Both the position numbers and the translations under genes were made by a program. From assembly GCF_007676755.1 (NCBI RefSeq), contig NZ_VEBK01000019.1, forward strand, positions 1 through 52,571: 52,571 nt of DNA, read 5' to 3'. The stretch is from Bacillus sp. FJAT-22090. Its GTDB lineage: Bacteria; Bacillota; Bacilli; Bacillales_A; Planococcaceae. Under the pieces are notes generated by a model that was not told where the DNA came from, searched no databases, and was given only the letters and a program-made list of their open reading frames with translations. How positions within the stretch are numbered: the first letter of the stretch is position 1; each line of letters starts with the position of its first letter. This document shows positions 26,036 to 34,478 of the stretch, in pieces.

Positions 26036-26977
26036 TTATTTTTTGTACCTGTCTTTTAAAAACGCTCGCAGATTAAACCCTAAATCTAATACACCCAATA
26101 TAATGGTGAATGTATAGAGTGGTATTGCCAATACGGTTGCTAAAACTGCAGACCACTTTGGCCATCCCTGTACATAAAAATAGTAGTGAATGAGCGAGAT
26201 ACCTTGTAAAAACAAAAGGACTCTTAAGATAAGCGCTGCATTCACGAATAGTAAATAACCAAAAGTTCCGATCTCAAAGGATCCAAACAATGTGCAAATG
26301 GATACGATTAAATAATACCATAACACGGCTTTTGGTAGTCTAAAATCCATGAACTTTGAAAATTTGGGAACGTCTAATTTTAACTTTTTCAATAAAAATA
26401 AACTCAAAGTTACGTAAATAAAAGCATGTATAAAAACAAGAGCAATATATACAAAAGGTACAACCATTTTAAACATCAATAATATTTCACTTGTTTTTTC
26501 ATCGTAATTAGCCGGTAATTGACCAGCCAAATCCATGATTTTCCCTACTTCTTTATAGAATATTTCAAGGAACTCGAATAATTGCGTCAAAATATTAATA
26601 TTTAATACTAAAATAAAAGTTATGTAGAGTATTGTAGATATGATTAATAAATATATACTTGAAGCCATCAGTATATAAAACTTAGATTGACTGGTTCTAA
26701 TGGAGTTTCCAATTACAAAACCTAAGGGTGCTAAGAATAACCCAAATACTAATCCAACAATTCCTCCTATCAAGACTGCTAAAATTACTGCAATAAGTGT
26801 AACTAATAGCGCATGTTTCCGTTCAAACTTTGCACTGTACCAAGCAATTGGTAATGGAACTATAAAAGTAACAAAAACACTTACCACAGGCACATACACG
26901 GTCAGCGCCAATAGTATAGCGAATAGTGCAATCATCATAGATCCGTATGTTAAATAGCTTGTCTGATTTTTTTGCAT
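26036..26977 (-). CDS. YybS family (DUF2232) membrane protein
   Basis: This polytopic inner-membrane protein has 313 residues, with about eight hydrophobic helices spread from about 12 to 300. It matches DUF2232/YybS in size, topology and position directly before gdpP. The function is not established. The family is related to ECF-type substrate-binding membrane components, but no transport genes are near. The RBS is AGGAAGG. Co-transcription with gdpP is likely. Confidence 0.85.
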   Translation of the reverse strand: MQKNQTSYLTYGSMMIALFAILLALTVYVPVVSVFVTFIVPLPIAWYSAKFERKHALLVTLIAVILAVLIGGIVGLVFGLFLAPLGFVIGNSIRTSQSKFYILMASSIYLLIISTILYITFILVLNINILTQLFEFLEIFYKEVGKIMDLAGQLPANYDEKTSEILLMFKMVVPFVYIALVFIHAFIYVTLSLFLLKKLKLDVPKFSKFMDFRLPKAVLWYYLIVSICTLFGSFEIGTFGYLLFVNAALILRVLLFLQGISLIHYYFYVQGWPKWSAVLATVLAIPLYTFTIILGVLDLGFNLRAFLKDRYKK

Positions 26978-27085
26978 AAGGGACCTTCCTTTTTCATAAT
27001 CATCTATCCATTGTAACAGATTTATTACAACAACTAAAATTCCTTACACTATCGTTTGATTGGTAATATATATTTTTATACAAAA

Positions 27086-27109
27086 AAAAGACCGGTTTCC
27101 CGGTCCTTT
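27086..27109. terminator. Terminator after rpsR
   Basis: The stem GACCGG/CCGGTC with a compact loop (GAAA-type on the minus strand) is followed by eight T on the minus strand. It ends rpsF-ssb-rpsR and separates it from yybS-gdpP. Confidence 0.88.
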
Positions 27110-27118
27110 CATATATAC

Positions 27119-27355
27119 TTATCTCTCTTCAGAAGAGAATGGAAGTAAAGCCATGATACGAGATACTTTAATAGCTCGTGTTAACTTGCGTTGATACTTC
27201 GCGCTAGTTCCTGTCACACGACGTGGAAGAATTTTCCCACGTTCTGACACGAATTTTTTCAACAAATCTACATCTTTATAATCGATGTTTGTGATATTGT
27301 TAGCTGTGAAGTAACAAACTTTACGGCGTCTTTTGCCTCCGCGACGTGGTGCCAT
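27119..27355 (-). CDS. rpsR: 30S ribosomal protein S18
   Basis: S18 pairs with S6 on the platform of the 30S subunit. It has 78 residues, the normal size, starting [12 protein letters not shown]. The core segments [20 protein letters not shown] and [20 protein letters not shown] are conserved. It is the third gene of rpsF-ssb-rpsR, 46 nt after ssb, and is followed by a terminator. The S6:S18 pair is expected to repress this operon through the leader at 28263-28291. Confidence 0.98.
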   Translation of the reverse strand: MAPRRGGKRRRKVCYFTANNITNIDYKDVDLLKKFVSERGKILPRRVTGTSAKYQRKLTRAIKVSRIMALLPFSSEER

Positions 27356-27401
27356 AATAGGTTGCCTCCTTTTCGATTAAAGTTAAGTGCGTGAAGTCCT
27401 T

Positions 27402-27908
27402 TTAGAATGGTAGATCGTCATCCGATACTTCGATTGGCCCACTACTATTTGCAAATGGATCTTCATCTACACGTGTATAATTCTGCTGATTCATTGGTTG
27501 GTTTTGCTGATATGTTGGATATGAATTTTGTTGTTGCTGTTGCCCGCCGCCAAATGGTTGTCCCGATTGGCCTCGGTCTCCAGAACTACTACGTGGTTCT
27601 AGGAACTGAACACTGTCTGCGACAACATCAGTCGTATAAACACGTTTTCCATCTTGTCCTTCATAACTGCCTGTTTGAATTCGCCCTTCAACACCTGCTA
27701 AACTGCCTTTTTTCAAGAAGTTAGCTGTGTTTTCTGCTTGCTTTCTCCAAACAACACAGTTGATAAAATCAGCTTCTCTTTCACCTTGTTGATTGGAGAA
27801 TGTTCGATTGACAGCTAGTGTAAATCTTGCCATTGCAACACCACTCGGTGTATAGCGAAGTTCCGGATCTTTTGTTAGTCTTCCAACTAAAACGACTCGG
27901 TTAATCAT
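27402..27908 (-). CDS. ssb: Single-stranded DNA-binding protein
   Basis: SSB coats single-stranded DNA and recruits replication and repair partners. It has 168 residues. The OB fold (about 1-105) starts [21 protein letters not shown] flexible tail rich in Gln, Gly, Ser and Pro (about 106-158) ends with the acidic tip SDDDLPF that binds partner proteins. GGAGG lies before the ATG. Its place between rpsF and rpsR is the standard Bacillales arrangement, which links SSB supply to ribosome synthesis. Confidence 0.98.
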   Translation of the reverse strand: MINRVVLVGRLTKDPELRYTPSGVAMARFTLAVNRTFSNQQGEREADFINCVVWRKQAENTANFLKKGSLAGVEGRIQTGSYEGQDGKRVYTTDVVADSVQFLEPRSSSGDRGQSGQPFGGGQQQQQNSYPTYQQNQPMNQQNYTRVDEDPFANSSGPIEVSDDDLPF

Positions 27909-27950
27909 CAGTGTAAAACCTCCCTCATTCAGCTTTTGTTAGTCGATTTA

Positions 27951-28241
27951 TTATTTATCGTCGATACGAACAGCAATGTGACGGATAATGTCTTCATTGA
28001 TGTTAGCTAAACGAATATATTCATCGATTGCTTTTGAATCAGCAGTTACTTTAACGATTTGGTAGTAACCTTCACGTAAGTCATTGATCTCGTAAGCTAA
28101 GCGGCGTTTACCCCACTCTTTTGCTTCGATGATTTCTGCACCATTTGAAGTTAAGATTTCGTTGAAACGCTCAACTAAAGCTTTCTTCGCATCTTCTTCG
28201 ATTGCTGGTTGAATAATGTACATTAATTCGTACTTTCTCAT
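27951..28241 (-). CDS. rpsF: 30S ribosomal protein S6
   Basis: S6 forms a heterodimer with S18 on the 30S platform. It has 96 residues, starting [12 protein letters not shown], with the typical [18 protein letters not shown] core. It is the first gene of rpsF-ssb-rpsR, with a sigma-A promoter (28323-28351) and a structured leader. GGGAGGTG is the RBS. Confidence 0.98.
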   Translation of the reverse strand: MRKYELMYIIQPAIEEDAKKALVERFNEILTSNGAEIIEAKEWGKRRLAYEINDLREGYYQIVKVTADSKAIDEYIRLANINEDIIRHIAVRIDDK

Positions 28242-28262
28242 CTATTTACACCTCCCTATGGT

Positions 28263-28291
28263 CTTTGGCCGATTGATTTACAATCGACAAG
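28263..28291 (-). promoter_or_regulatory. Candidate S6:S18-binding leader hairpin
   Basis: In the rpsF 5' UTR, CGATTG pairs with CAATCG around a TAAAT loop, followed by a small asymmetric GC interruption and an outer CTTG/CAAAG helix. Known S6:S18 leaders have a hairpin interrupted by a conserved CCG bulge before rpsF. The position fits, and the bulge is only approximate here. Confidence 0.45.
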
Positions 28292-28322
28292 GAGCAAGTA
28301 ATGTTATTACTCACATCAATGA

Positions 28323-28351
28323 ATTGTAACATAAATAAATTATTAAAACAA
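28323..28351 (-). promoter_or_regulatory. Sigma-A promoter of rpsF-ssb-rpsR
   Basis: On the minus strand, TTGTTT (28351-28346) and TACAAT (28328-28323) are separated by 17 nt, 82 nt before the rpsF start. Confidence 0.65.
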
Positions 28352-28411
28352 CAATCAGTTACCATTGTTTCACATTTCATGTATATTTAATTTGATTGAG
28401 AGGTATTGTTT

Positions 28412-28960
28412 ATGGAAAATAGAGAGGATATTTTGTCTATTATTGAAATTGATTTAAAAAAAGTCGCTTGGGTCAGCTTAATTATGACTGCAGTGTTTTC
28501 GATTGCCGGAATTATTATGTATGTATTCTTGCACGGAAGTGTACAAATAACCTTTTCATTTCTTGGCTTCTTACTTATATGTGTTGGATACGTATTACTT
28601 ATTGTCTTACATGAGTGTTTTCATTTGATAGGATTTTGGGTCTTTGGAAAAGCACCTTGGAGTAGCATGGATTATGGAGTTAATCTTAAACTGGGGATTG
28701 CATATGCAACTACTTCCATTCCTTTGCCTAATCAAGCGATGAAAAAAGTGTTACTGCTACCTTTTTGGACCACTGGTATTGTTCCGATGATACTAGGATA
28801 TAGTATACAATCACCTATGTTAGTTCTTTTAGGTGCTTGGTTAATCGCTGGTGCAGCTGGAGACTTTGCGATGTATAAAGAACTGAGAAAATACCCAGCG
28901 GACGTATTAATTAAAGATGACCCTATAAAACCAAAGCTGTATGTGCTAAGAAAATCCTAA
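28412..28960 (+). CDS. DUF3267 membrane protein (putative metalloprotease-like)
   Basis: This membrane protein of 182 residues has four hydrophobic helices (about 18-40, 47-66, 106-122 and 124-145). Helix 2 ends in the HExxH motif at 67-71 (HECFH), as in DUF3267 and site-2-protease-like families. This suggests a zinc-dependent intramembrane peptidase, but activity is not proven. A TTG at 28406 is in frame, but GAGAGGT is better placed for this ATG. It is divergent from rpsF and converges on ychF with a shared terminator. Confidence 0.8.
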   Translation: MENREDILSIIEIDLKKVAWVSLIMTAVFSIAGIIMYVFLHGSVQITFSFLGFLLICVGYVLLIVLHECFHLIGFWVFGKAPWSSMDYGVNLKLGIAYATTSIPLPNQAMKKVLLLPFWTTGIVPMILGYSIQSPMLVLLGAWLIAGAAGDFAMYKELRKYPADVLIKDDPIKPKLYVLRKS

Positions 28961-29055
28961 GGTCTTTTTTAAACTTAGAATCTGTATCTATTGTTTTCGA
29001 AGTGCTTTGGCATTTGTCTGTCTGAACTGCATATCTTTATTCCTATCTTTTAAAA

Positions 29056-29083
29056 AAGGATTAGCGATATTTCGCTAATCCTT
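29056..29083. terminator. Bidirectional terminator between DUF3267 gene and ychF
   Basis: A perfect 12-bp stem (AAGGATTAGCGA with TCGCTAATCCTT) flanked by A and T runs, between convergent genes. Confidence 0.88.
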
Positions 29084-29092
29084 AATTTTTTA

Positions 29093-30193
29093 TTAAACGT
29101 TAAAACGGAACAACATAACGTCGCCATCTTGTACGATATATTCTTTACCTTCTAAACGAACTTTCCCTGCTTCTTTTGCTGCTGCCATGGATCCGTTTTC
29201 TACCAAGTCATCATAAGCAACTGTTTCCGCACGTATAAATCCTTTTTCAAAGTCAGAGTGGATGACTCCTGCACATTGTGGAGCTTTCATCCCTTTACGG
29301 AATGTCCATGCACGTACCTCTTGTACCCCTGCAGTAAAGTAAGTAGCTAAACCTAGTAAAGAATACGAAGCTTTAATTAGTTGGTCTAATCCAGACTCTT
29401 CAATTCCTAGCTCATCTAAGAACATTTTCTTTTCGTCATCTTCTAAAGCAGCCATTTCTTCTTCGATTTTCGCACAAACAACAATCACCTGTGCTCCTTC
29501 TTCAGCAGCAAATGCACGTACTCGCTGAACGTATTCATTCTCTTCATCTTCCATAATATCATCTTCTGATACATTAGCTACATATAGCATTGGCTTCACA
29601 GTCAACAAATGAAGACCTTTTACCACCCTAAGCTCTTCTTCTGAAAAGTCTACTGAACGACCGGATTTCCCAGCTTCGAATGCTTCTTTTAAGCGAGTAA
29701 GAATTGGTTCTTCTACCATAGCATCTTTGTCTTTTTGTTTTGCCATTTTAGCAACACGAGCCAATCGTTTATCTACACTTTCCAAATCTGCCAAAATCAG
29801 CTCTAAGTTAATTACTTCAATATCCGAAATTGGATCTACTTTACCAGAGACATGTGTAATATTTTCATCATTAAAGCATCGAACAACCTGGCATATCGCA
29901 TCTACTTCTCTAATATGGGCTAAGAACTTGTTCCCAAGGCCTTCTCCTTTACTAGCGCCTTCTACGATTCCTGCTATATCTGTAAACTCAAATGCTGTTG
30001 GAACTGTTTTCTTAGGTACTACTAATTCTGTTAATTTATCTAAACGTGCATCTGGAACTTCTACTATTCCAACGTTTGGATCAATTGTAGCAAACGGATA
30101 GTTAGCAGCAAGTGCCCCTGCCTTCGTTATTGCATTAAACAATGTGGATTTCCCTACGTTCGGTAATCCTACTATACCTGCAGTTAGTGCCAT
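29093..30193 (-). CDS. ychF: Ribosome-binding ATPase YchF (OLA1 family)
   Basis: YchF is an Obg-family P-loop NTPase that prefers ATP, binds ribosomes and influences the oxidative-stress response. It has 366 residues from this ATG, the usual length and the usual start MALTAGIVG. G1 is GLPNVGKST at 8-16, a DIAG-type G3 lies near 70, and a C-terminal TGS domain covers about 280-366. A GTG 9 nt upstream is in frame but lies too close to the AAGGG. It is the last gene of a run with yyzM and mscS. Confidence 0.95.
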   Translation of the reverse strand: MALTAGIVGLPNVGKSTLFNAITKAGALAANYPFATIDPNVGIVEVPDARLDKLTELVVPKKTVPTAFEFTDIAGIVEGASKGEGLGNKFLAHIREVDAICQVVRCFNDENITHVSGKVDPISDIEVINLELILADLESVDKRLARVAKMAKQKDKDAMVEEPILTRLKEAFEAGKSGRSVDFSEEELRVVKGLHLLTVKPMLYVANVSEDDIMEDEENEYVQRVRAFAAEEGAQVIVVCAKIEEEMAALEDDEKKMFLDELGIEESGLDQLIKASYSLLGLATYFTAGVQEVRAWTFRKGMKAPQCAGVIHSDFEKGFIRAETVAYDDLVENGSMAAAKEAGKVRLEGKEYIVQDGDVMLFRFNV

Positions 30194-30281
30194 ATATGTC
30201 ACAACCCTTCTTTATATTAACCTTGCCTAGTTTTATTTATAACCTGTTCATTATATTGATTTTGGTTCTAAAAGTCTATCC

Positions 30282-30482
30282 TTACTCCGTTTCAGCTTGC
30301 TTTAATAGCTTTTTCATCTTTTTTTCAAATTCTTTTCTCGGTATTAATACACTATGTTGGCATCCTTCACATTTGATGCGTATATCCGCACCCATTCGAA
30401 TAATCTTCCATGCATTTGTTCCACAAGGATGTTGCTTTTTCATTTCTACTATATCATTCAGTTGAAACTGTTTACCTTCCAT
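30282..30482 (-). CDS. yyzM: DUF951 family protein (YyzM)
   Basis: This small protein of 66 residues has the DUF951 signature MKKQHPCGTNAWKIIRMGAD followed by a CxxC pair in CEGCQHS. It probably binds a metal ion and has an SH3-like fold; its role is unknown. A GTG at 30491 is also in frame, but AGGTGG is better spaced for this ATG, and MEGKQF matches the family N-terminus. It lies between ychF and mscS, as yyzM does in B. subtilis. Confidence 0.88.
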   Translation of the reverse strand: MEGKQFQLNDIVEMKKQHPCGTNAWKIIRMGADIRIKCEGCQHSVLIPRKEFEKKMKKLLKQAETE

Positions 30483-30526
30483 TTCATCCACCTACTTATT
30501 TTTCTTTAGTAAATATTTACTTTTGG

Positions 30527-31345
30527 TTATGAAATTTTAATACCTTTGTGTTCGAGGAACTCTATTAAGTCTCTTCTAATTTTTCTAGCAACACCGCTTT
30601 GTTTTGTGGGAATAGTTTCAGCAGTAATTCGTACAACTATTTCAGATGCATCAAAGCTTTGGATACCAAGATAACTTGGTGTTTTTACAAGTTCCTCATA
30701 CTTTGTAGGTAATACTTTAAGAAACTCTTCTATATTTTTTTCTAGTGACGGAATATCATTTTCAGGTGCAACACTAATATCGATTAAAGCCAGGGAGTTA
30801 TAAATAGAATAGTTTATAACAACTGAAATACTACCATTTGGGATGATATGTAGTTCCCCAGTATAGCTTTTTATCTTTGTTGTTCGTAATCCTATCTCTT
30901 GTACAATACCATTAGCTGTCCCTATTTGTACTTGGTCCCCTACTGCAAATTGATCTTCAAATACAATAAAAAATCCAGTAATGACATCTTTCACTAAACT
31001 TTGAGCTCCAAAACCAACCGCAAGCCCAACGATTCCGGCACCTGCAAGTAGCCCCGCCACTCTGATACCAAACGTAGTTAGAATAGCTATAATTGCACTG
31101 AAATAAACAACATACGTTAACACATTTTGCAGTAACTTCATTAATGTATTTTGTCTACGCTCAGAATATCCTAAAGGGCTCTTCTGTCTGACTACGAATA
31201 TCTTTTGTATAATACGTTTTCCAACTCTAATTGCAATAGCGGTTATTAATAAAATAGCTATTAATTTTAAAAAAGTAAGCCCGAATTGTTCCCATGTTTT
31301 TTCTTGAAATAAATAATCCTTCAAATGTTGAAGTGTTTTTTCCAT
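30527..31345 (-). CDS. Small-conductance mechanosensitive channel (MscS family)
   Basis: MscS-type channels release osmolytes on sudden water inflow. This protein has 272 residues: three membrane helices (about 22-42, 64-84 and 88-112), the third being the Gly/Ala-rich pore helix (LLAGAGIVGLAVGFGAQSLV), then the beta domain (GDQVQIG..GIVQEIGLRTTKI) and a cytoplasmic vestibule. A GTG at 31360 is in frame but sits against the RBS. It equates to the MscS-like gene next to yyaC in B. subtilis and is divergent from yyaC. Confidence 0.9.
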   Translation of the reverse strand: MEKTLQHLKDYLFQEKTWEQFGLTFLKLIAILLITAIAIRVGKRIIQKIFVVRQKSPLGYSERRQNTLMKLLQNVLTYVVYFSAIIAILTTFGIRVAGLLAGAGIVGLAVGFGAQSLVKDVITGFFIVFEDQFAVGDQVQIGTANGIVQEIGLRTTKIKSYTGELHIIPNGSISVVINYSIYNSLALIDISVAPENDIPSLEKNIEEFLKVLPTKYEELVKTPSYLGIQSFDASEIVVRITAETIPTKQSGVARKIRRDLIEFLEHKGIKIS

Positions 31346-31423
31346 AATACTTCTTTCCACCTCTACTTGTATAAATAATTTCTTAGATGCATATACTAAG
31401 CTAAAAAGAAAGCGAGTTTATGT

Positions 31424-32023
31424 ATGAATTCTCAAGCAACAGCTTTACAACATCCATCTACTATCTATTATAAAGAAACAGGAGTAATTTGGCGATTAAG
31501 CAACTTCTTTTTAGAACAAATTCCTTTTGATCATCCAAATCTTATCTTTTGTTGTATCGGAACTGATCGTTCTACAGGTGATGCCCTTGGTCCAATGACC
31601 GGTTCTTTTTTAACTCAACTCGTTTCTTTTCCATTTCAAATAGTCGGAACTTTAGATAACCCACTCCACGCTCTTAACTTAGAAGAAACAACAGAAAAAC
31701 TAAAGGATCCGTCTAATCCACCCTTTATTATAGCCGTCGATGCTTGTTTAGGTAATGCCAACAATATCGGCCAAATTATTGTACATCCCGGACCACTTTA
31801 TCCAGGAAAAGCAGTAAAAAAAGAATTACCTCCTATTGGAGAAATTTCAATAAAAGCAATTGTCAATATTGGAGGCTTTATGGAGTATAACGTTTTACAA
31901 AGTACCCGTCTCAACTTAACATTTGAAATGGGTAGAGTGATATCACGGTCACTGCTTCTAGCTTGGCATCGTTATAATTTAAAAGTTATAAATAAAAGCA
32001 ACAGCAATACCTACAATCACTAA
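31424..32023 (+). CDS. yyaC: Sporulation protein YyaC (GPR-like protease fold)
   Basis: YyaC is a 199-residue protein of the spore_YyaC family, related to the germination protease GPR and hydrogenase-maturation peptidases. The signature CIGTDRSTGDALGP is near residues 45-60, and AVDACLGN near 105-112 carries the other conserved acidic residue. It is made during sporulation and its substrate is not known. Its presence supports a spore-forming host. Its last 45 nt overlap the 3' end of the convergent DUF554 gene. Confidence 0.93.
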   Translation: MNSQATALQHPSTIYYKETGVIWRLSNFFLEQIPFDHPNLIFCCIGTDRSTGDALGPMTGSFLTQLVSFPFQIVGTLDNPLHALNLEETTEKLKDPSNPPFIIAVDACLGNANNIGQIIVHPGPLYPGKAVKKELPPIGEISIKAIVNIGGFMEYNVLQSTRLNLTFEMGRVISRSLLLAWHRYNLKVINKSNSNTYNH

Positions 32024-32686
32024 ACTTGGTAAAAGATTAGCAACTCTAATTTTCGTTAGACCTAATAGATTTAAACCAATCGCCATAATCATAATCCCAC
32101 CAGTAGCTGTCATTTCTTGAAGAAATAAATCAAGAGCAGCTTCTGGTATTAACTTCGTAATTTGTGTTGCAAATAAAGCAATTGAACCTTGGTAAATAGC
32201 TACTGGAATTGCCGATAATAATACTCCTATCCCTAAAGTAGCTGAAAGAATAACAGAGGTGAAACCGTCTATTATTCCTTTACTAATAAGTAACTCATGA
32301 TCGTTTTGAAGACCACTATTCAGTGCTCCTAGTACTCCCATTGCACCAATTACAAATATAAGTGTACTCGTAACAAAACCTTGTGCAATGCTTCCTCCTT
32401 GAGTAGCCTTTGATCCAAACTTTTTTTCTATAAATTGTCCTAATCTATTCAACCACTTGTCTAAATCTATCCATTCACCAATCACACCACCAAATACTAG
32501 GCAAGTAATTATTAATACAAAGTTATTGCTTTTTAAACCCATTTGAATACCTAAAACGACAACTGCAATACCGATTGCACTCATTACCGTCTGTTTCATA
32601 TTTTCAGGAATTCCTTTAAGTAATCTTCCAATGACTGCCCCAATTACTATTAAAAATGCATTCACAAGAGTTCCTAATAGAACCAT
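31979..32686 (-). CDS. DUF554 family membrane protein
   Basis: This polytopic membrane protein of 235 residues has about seven helices. It begins MVLLGTLVNAFLIVIGAVIG and matches DUF554 (YdfK/YqgA-like) in length and glycine pattern. The function is unknown; it is perhaps a transporter. A TTG at 32692 lies 6 nt upstream, but GAGG is spaced for this ATG. It overlaps yyaC tail-to-tail by 45 nt. A hairpin (32714-32749) separates it from spo0J. Confidence 0.85.
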   Translation of the reverse strand: MVLLGTLVNAFLIVIGAVIGRLLKGIPENMKQTVMSAIGIAVVVLGIQMGLKSNNFVLIITCLVFGGVIGEWIDLDKWLNRLGQFIEKKFGSKATQGGSIAQGFVTSTLIFVIGAMGVLGALNSGLQNDHELLISKGIIDGFTSVILSATLGIGVLLSAIPVAIYQGSIALFATQITKLIPEAALDLFLQEMTATGGIMIMAIGLNLLGLTKIRVANLLPSLVIVGIAVAFIYNF

Positions 32687-32713
32687 CTGCAAGCCTCATT
32701 CCATTCTAAAAAT

Positions 32714-32749
32714 ACAACCTATTCCTAGGTATACCTAGAAATAGGTTGT
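32714..32749 (-). terminator. Terminator after spo0J
   Basis: ACAACCTATT-CTAGGT pairs with ACCTAG-AATAGGTTGT with a single mismatch. On the minus strand it is followed by ATTTTTAG, and it begins directly after the spo0J stop. Confidence 0.8.
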
Positions 32750-32750
32750 T

Positions 32751-33587
32751 CTAATTTTCCAATATTTCTAAAATTCTCTCTAAGTCATCTTCAGAATAGA
32801 ATTCAATTTCTATTTTCCCTTTATCTTTTCCTTTTGAAATGGAAACTGACGTACCAAATCTATCTCTTAGTTCTGATTCTTTCTCTTTTGTAAAAATATC
32901 TTTCTCTTCTTTTTTTGTTTCACGTGGAACATTGTCATTTAATCTTTGTACTAATGCTTCTAATTGACGTACATTTAAGTTTTCTTTTAGAGACTTTTGC
33001 ATAATGGTTGGAATTAACTTTTTCTTTTTCAATCCAAGTAATGCTTTTCCGTGCCCCATTGATAAAATTCCATCAGATATAGCTTTCCTAACTATTTCAG
33101 GAAGTGTTAGTAGCCGAAGATGATTGGCAATATGAGGTCTACTTTTACCTAATCTAAATGCAAGCTGTTCTTGAGTTAAGTTTAAATGTTCCATTAAATT
33201 TTGATAGGCTTCCGCTTCTTCAATAGGAGTTAAATCTTCTCGTTGTAAATTTTCTAAAATGGCAAGTTCCATCATTTGCTGGTCTGTTAACTCTCGAATT
33301 ACAGCAGGTATTATATCTAAACTAGCAAGTTGAGAAGCTCTATATCTTCTTTCACCGACAACTATTTCATATTTGGAACCTTTTTTGCGCAGAATAATAG
33401 GCTGCAGTACACCATGCTCTTTAATAGACTCTGAGAGCTCATTCATAGCCTCTTCCTCGAAAACTTTCCTAGGTTGAAAAGGATTTGGTTTAATATCCGT
33501 TAAACTAATATGTTCCACTTTCTCTGATGGAACCAAATCTTCCCCAGGAAAAAGTGCGTTAATACCTTTTCCTAAGCCTTTAGCCAT
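32751..33587 (-). CDS. spo0J: Chromosome-partitioning protein Spo0J (ParB)
   Basis: Spo0J is the ParB CTPase clamp that loads at parS, spreads, recruits SMC and stimulates Soj. It has 278 residues: the N-terminal CTP-binding ParB domain with GERRYR at 78-83, a helix-turn-helix (about 137-160, LAFRLGKSRPHIANHLRL) that reads parS, and a C-terminal dimer domain from about 235. It overlaps soj by 8 nt. A parS site lies inside the gene at 32916-32931, as in B. subtilis. Confidence 0.97.
   Translation of the reverse strand: MAKGLGKGINALFPGEDLVPSEKVEHISLTDIKPNPFQPRKVFEEEAMNELSESIKEHGVLQPIILRKKGSKYEIVVGERRYRASQLASLDIIPAVIRELTDQQMMELAILENLQREDLTPIEEAEAYQNLMEHLNLTQEQLAFRLGKSRPHIANHLRLLTLPEIVRKAISDGILSMGHGKALLGLKKKKLIPTIMQKSLKENLNVRQLEALVQRLNDNVPRETKKEEKDIFTKEKESELRDRFGTSVSISKGKDKGKIEIEFYSEDDLERILEILEN
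32916..32931. other. parS centromere site inside spo0J
   Basis: TGTTTCACGTGGAACA matches the Bacillus parS consensus TGTTNCACGTGAAACA at 15 of 16 positions. Both half-sites fit TGTTNC around CACGTG. Confidence 0.92.
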
Positions 33588-34341
33588 TACGAATCACTTC
33601 CTTCGCGAGTTCTAAGTATACTTCTGCCCCTCTAGACTTTGGATCATAAATAATAATTGGTTCCCCGTGACTCGGTGCTTCGCTCAATCGGACATTTCTT
33701 GGGATAATTGTTTTGTAAACCTTGTCTTGAAAGTATTTTTTTACTTCTTCAATTACTTGAATTCCTAAATTAGTTCTAGCATCAAACATTGTTAATAAAA
33801 CACCATCAATTTCGAGATTTTTATTTAAATGTTTTTGCACAAGTCGAATAGTACTTAATAATTGACTCAAACCTTCTAATGCATAAAATTCACACTGCAC
33901 AGGGATGATAATAGCATCTGAAGCAGTCAACGAATTTATCGTCAATAAACCAAGTGATGGTGGACAATCAATGATTATGTAATCGTACCGACTTTCTACT
34001 TCCTGTAGTGCTTTTTTCAATCTAACTTCTCGTGATATAGTAGAAACCAACTCTATTTCTGCTCCAGCTAACGAAATAGTTGCAGGAACAATATGTAGAT
34101 TTTCTACTTTAGTTTCAAGAATTGTATCTGAAACACTCACGTCATCTATTAAAACATCATAAATACATTGACTTACATCGCCTTTATTTACACCTACGCC
34201 ACTAGAAGCGTTTCCTTGTGGATCAATGTCTACAAGTAAAACTTTCTTACCTAAGTATGCAAGGCAGGCACTTAAGTTAACAGATGTAGTCGTCTTCCCT
34301 ACACCACCTTTTTGATTGGCAATGGCAATAATTCTTCCCAC
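33580..34341 (-). CDS. soj: Chromosome-partitioning ATPase Soj (ParA)
   Basis: Soj is a MinD/ParA-type ATPase. It acts with Spo0J in origin positioning and regulates DnaA, inhibiting as a monomer and activating as a dimer. It has 253 residues. The deviant Walker A KGGVGKT is at 11-17 with the signature Lys11. Walker A' DIDPQGN lies near 38-45 and Walker B IIDCPPSLG near 122-130. It overlaps spo0J by 8 nt. It lies 137 nt after noc with a terminator in between, so it may have its own promoter. Confidence 0.97.
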   Translation of the reverse strand: MGRIIAIANQKGGVGKTTTSVNLSACLAYLGKKVLLVDIDPQGNASSGVGVNKGDVSQCIYDVLIDDVSVSDTILETKVENLHIVPATISLAGAEIELVSTISREVRLKKALQEVESRYDYIIIDCPPSLGLLTINSLTASDAIIIPVQCEFYALEGLSQLLSTIRLVQKHLNKNLEIDGVLLTMFDARTNLGIQVIEEVKKYFQDKVYKTIIPRNVRLSEAPSHGEPIIIYDPKSRGAEVYLELAKEVIRNG

Positions 34342-34435
34342 TCTTGCACCTACTTTCGTCGAAATTTTTTGACTCTACTCCATTCTATCAAATTTTGAAA
34401 GAGAATTGGATGTTATTCTTGTAACAAAAAGAAAA

Positions 34436-34459
34436 ACTCTCACAAAAGTTTGCGAGAGT
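34436..34459 (-). terminator. Terminator after noc
   Basis: ACTCTC(A)C pairs with G(C)GAGAGT. On the minus strand it is followed by TTTTTCTTTTT. It lies just after the noc stop. Confidence 0.75.
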
Positions 34460-34478
34460 ACAAATTTAATAGTATATA

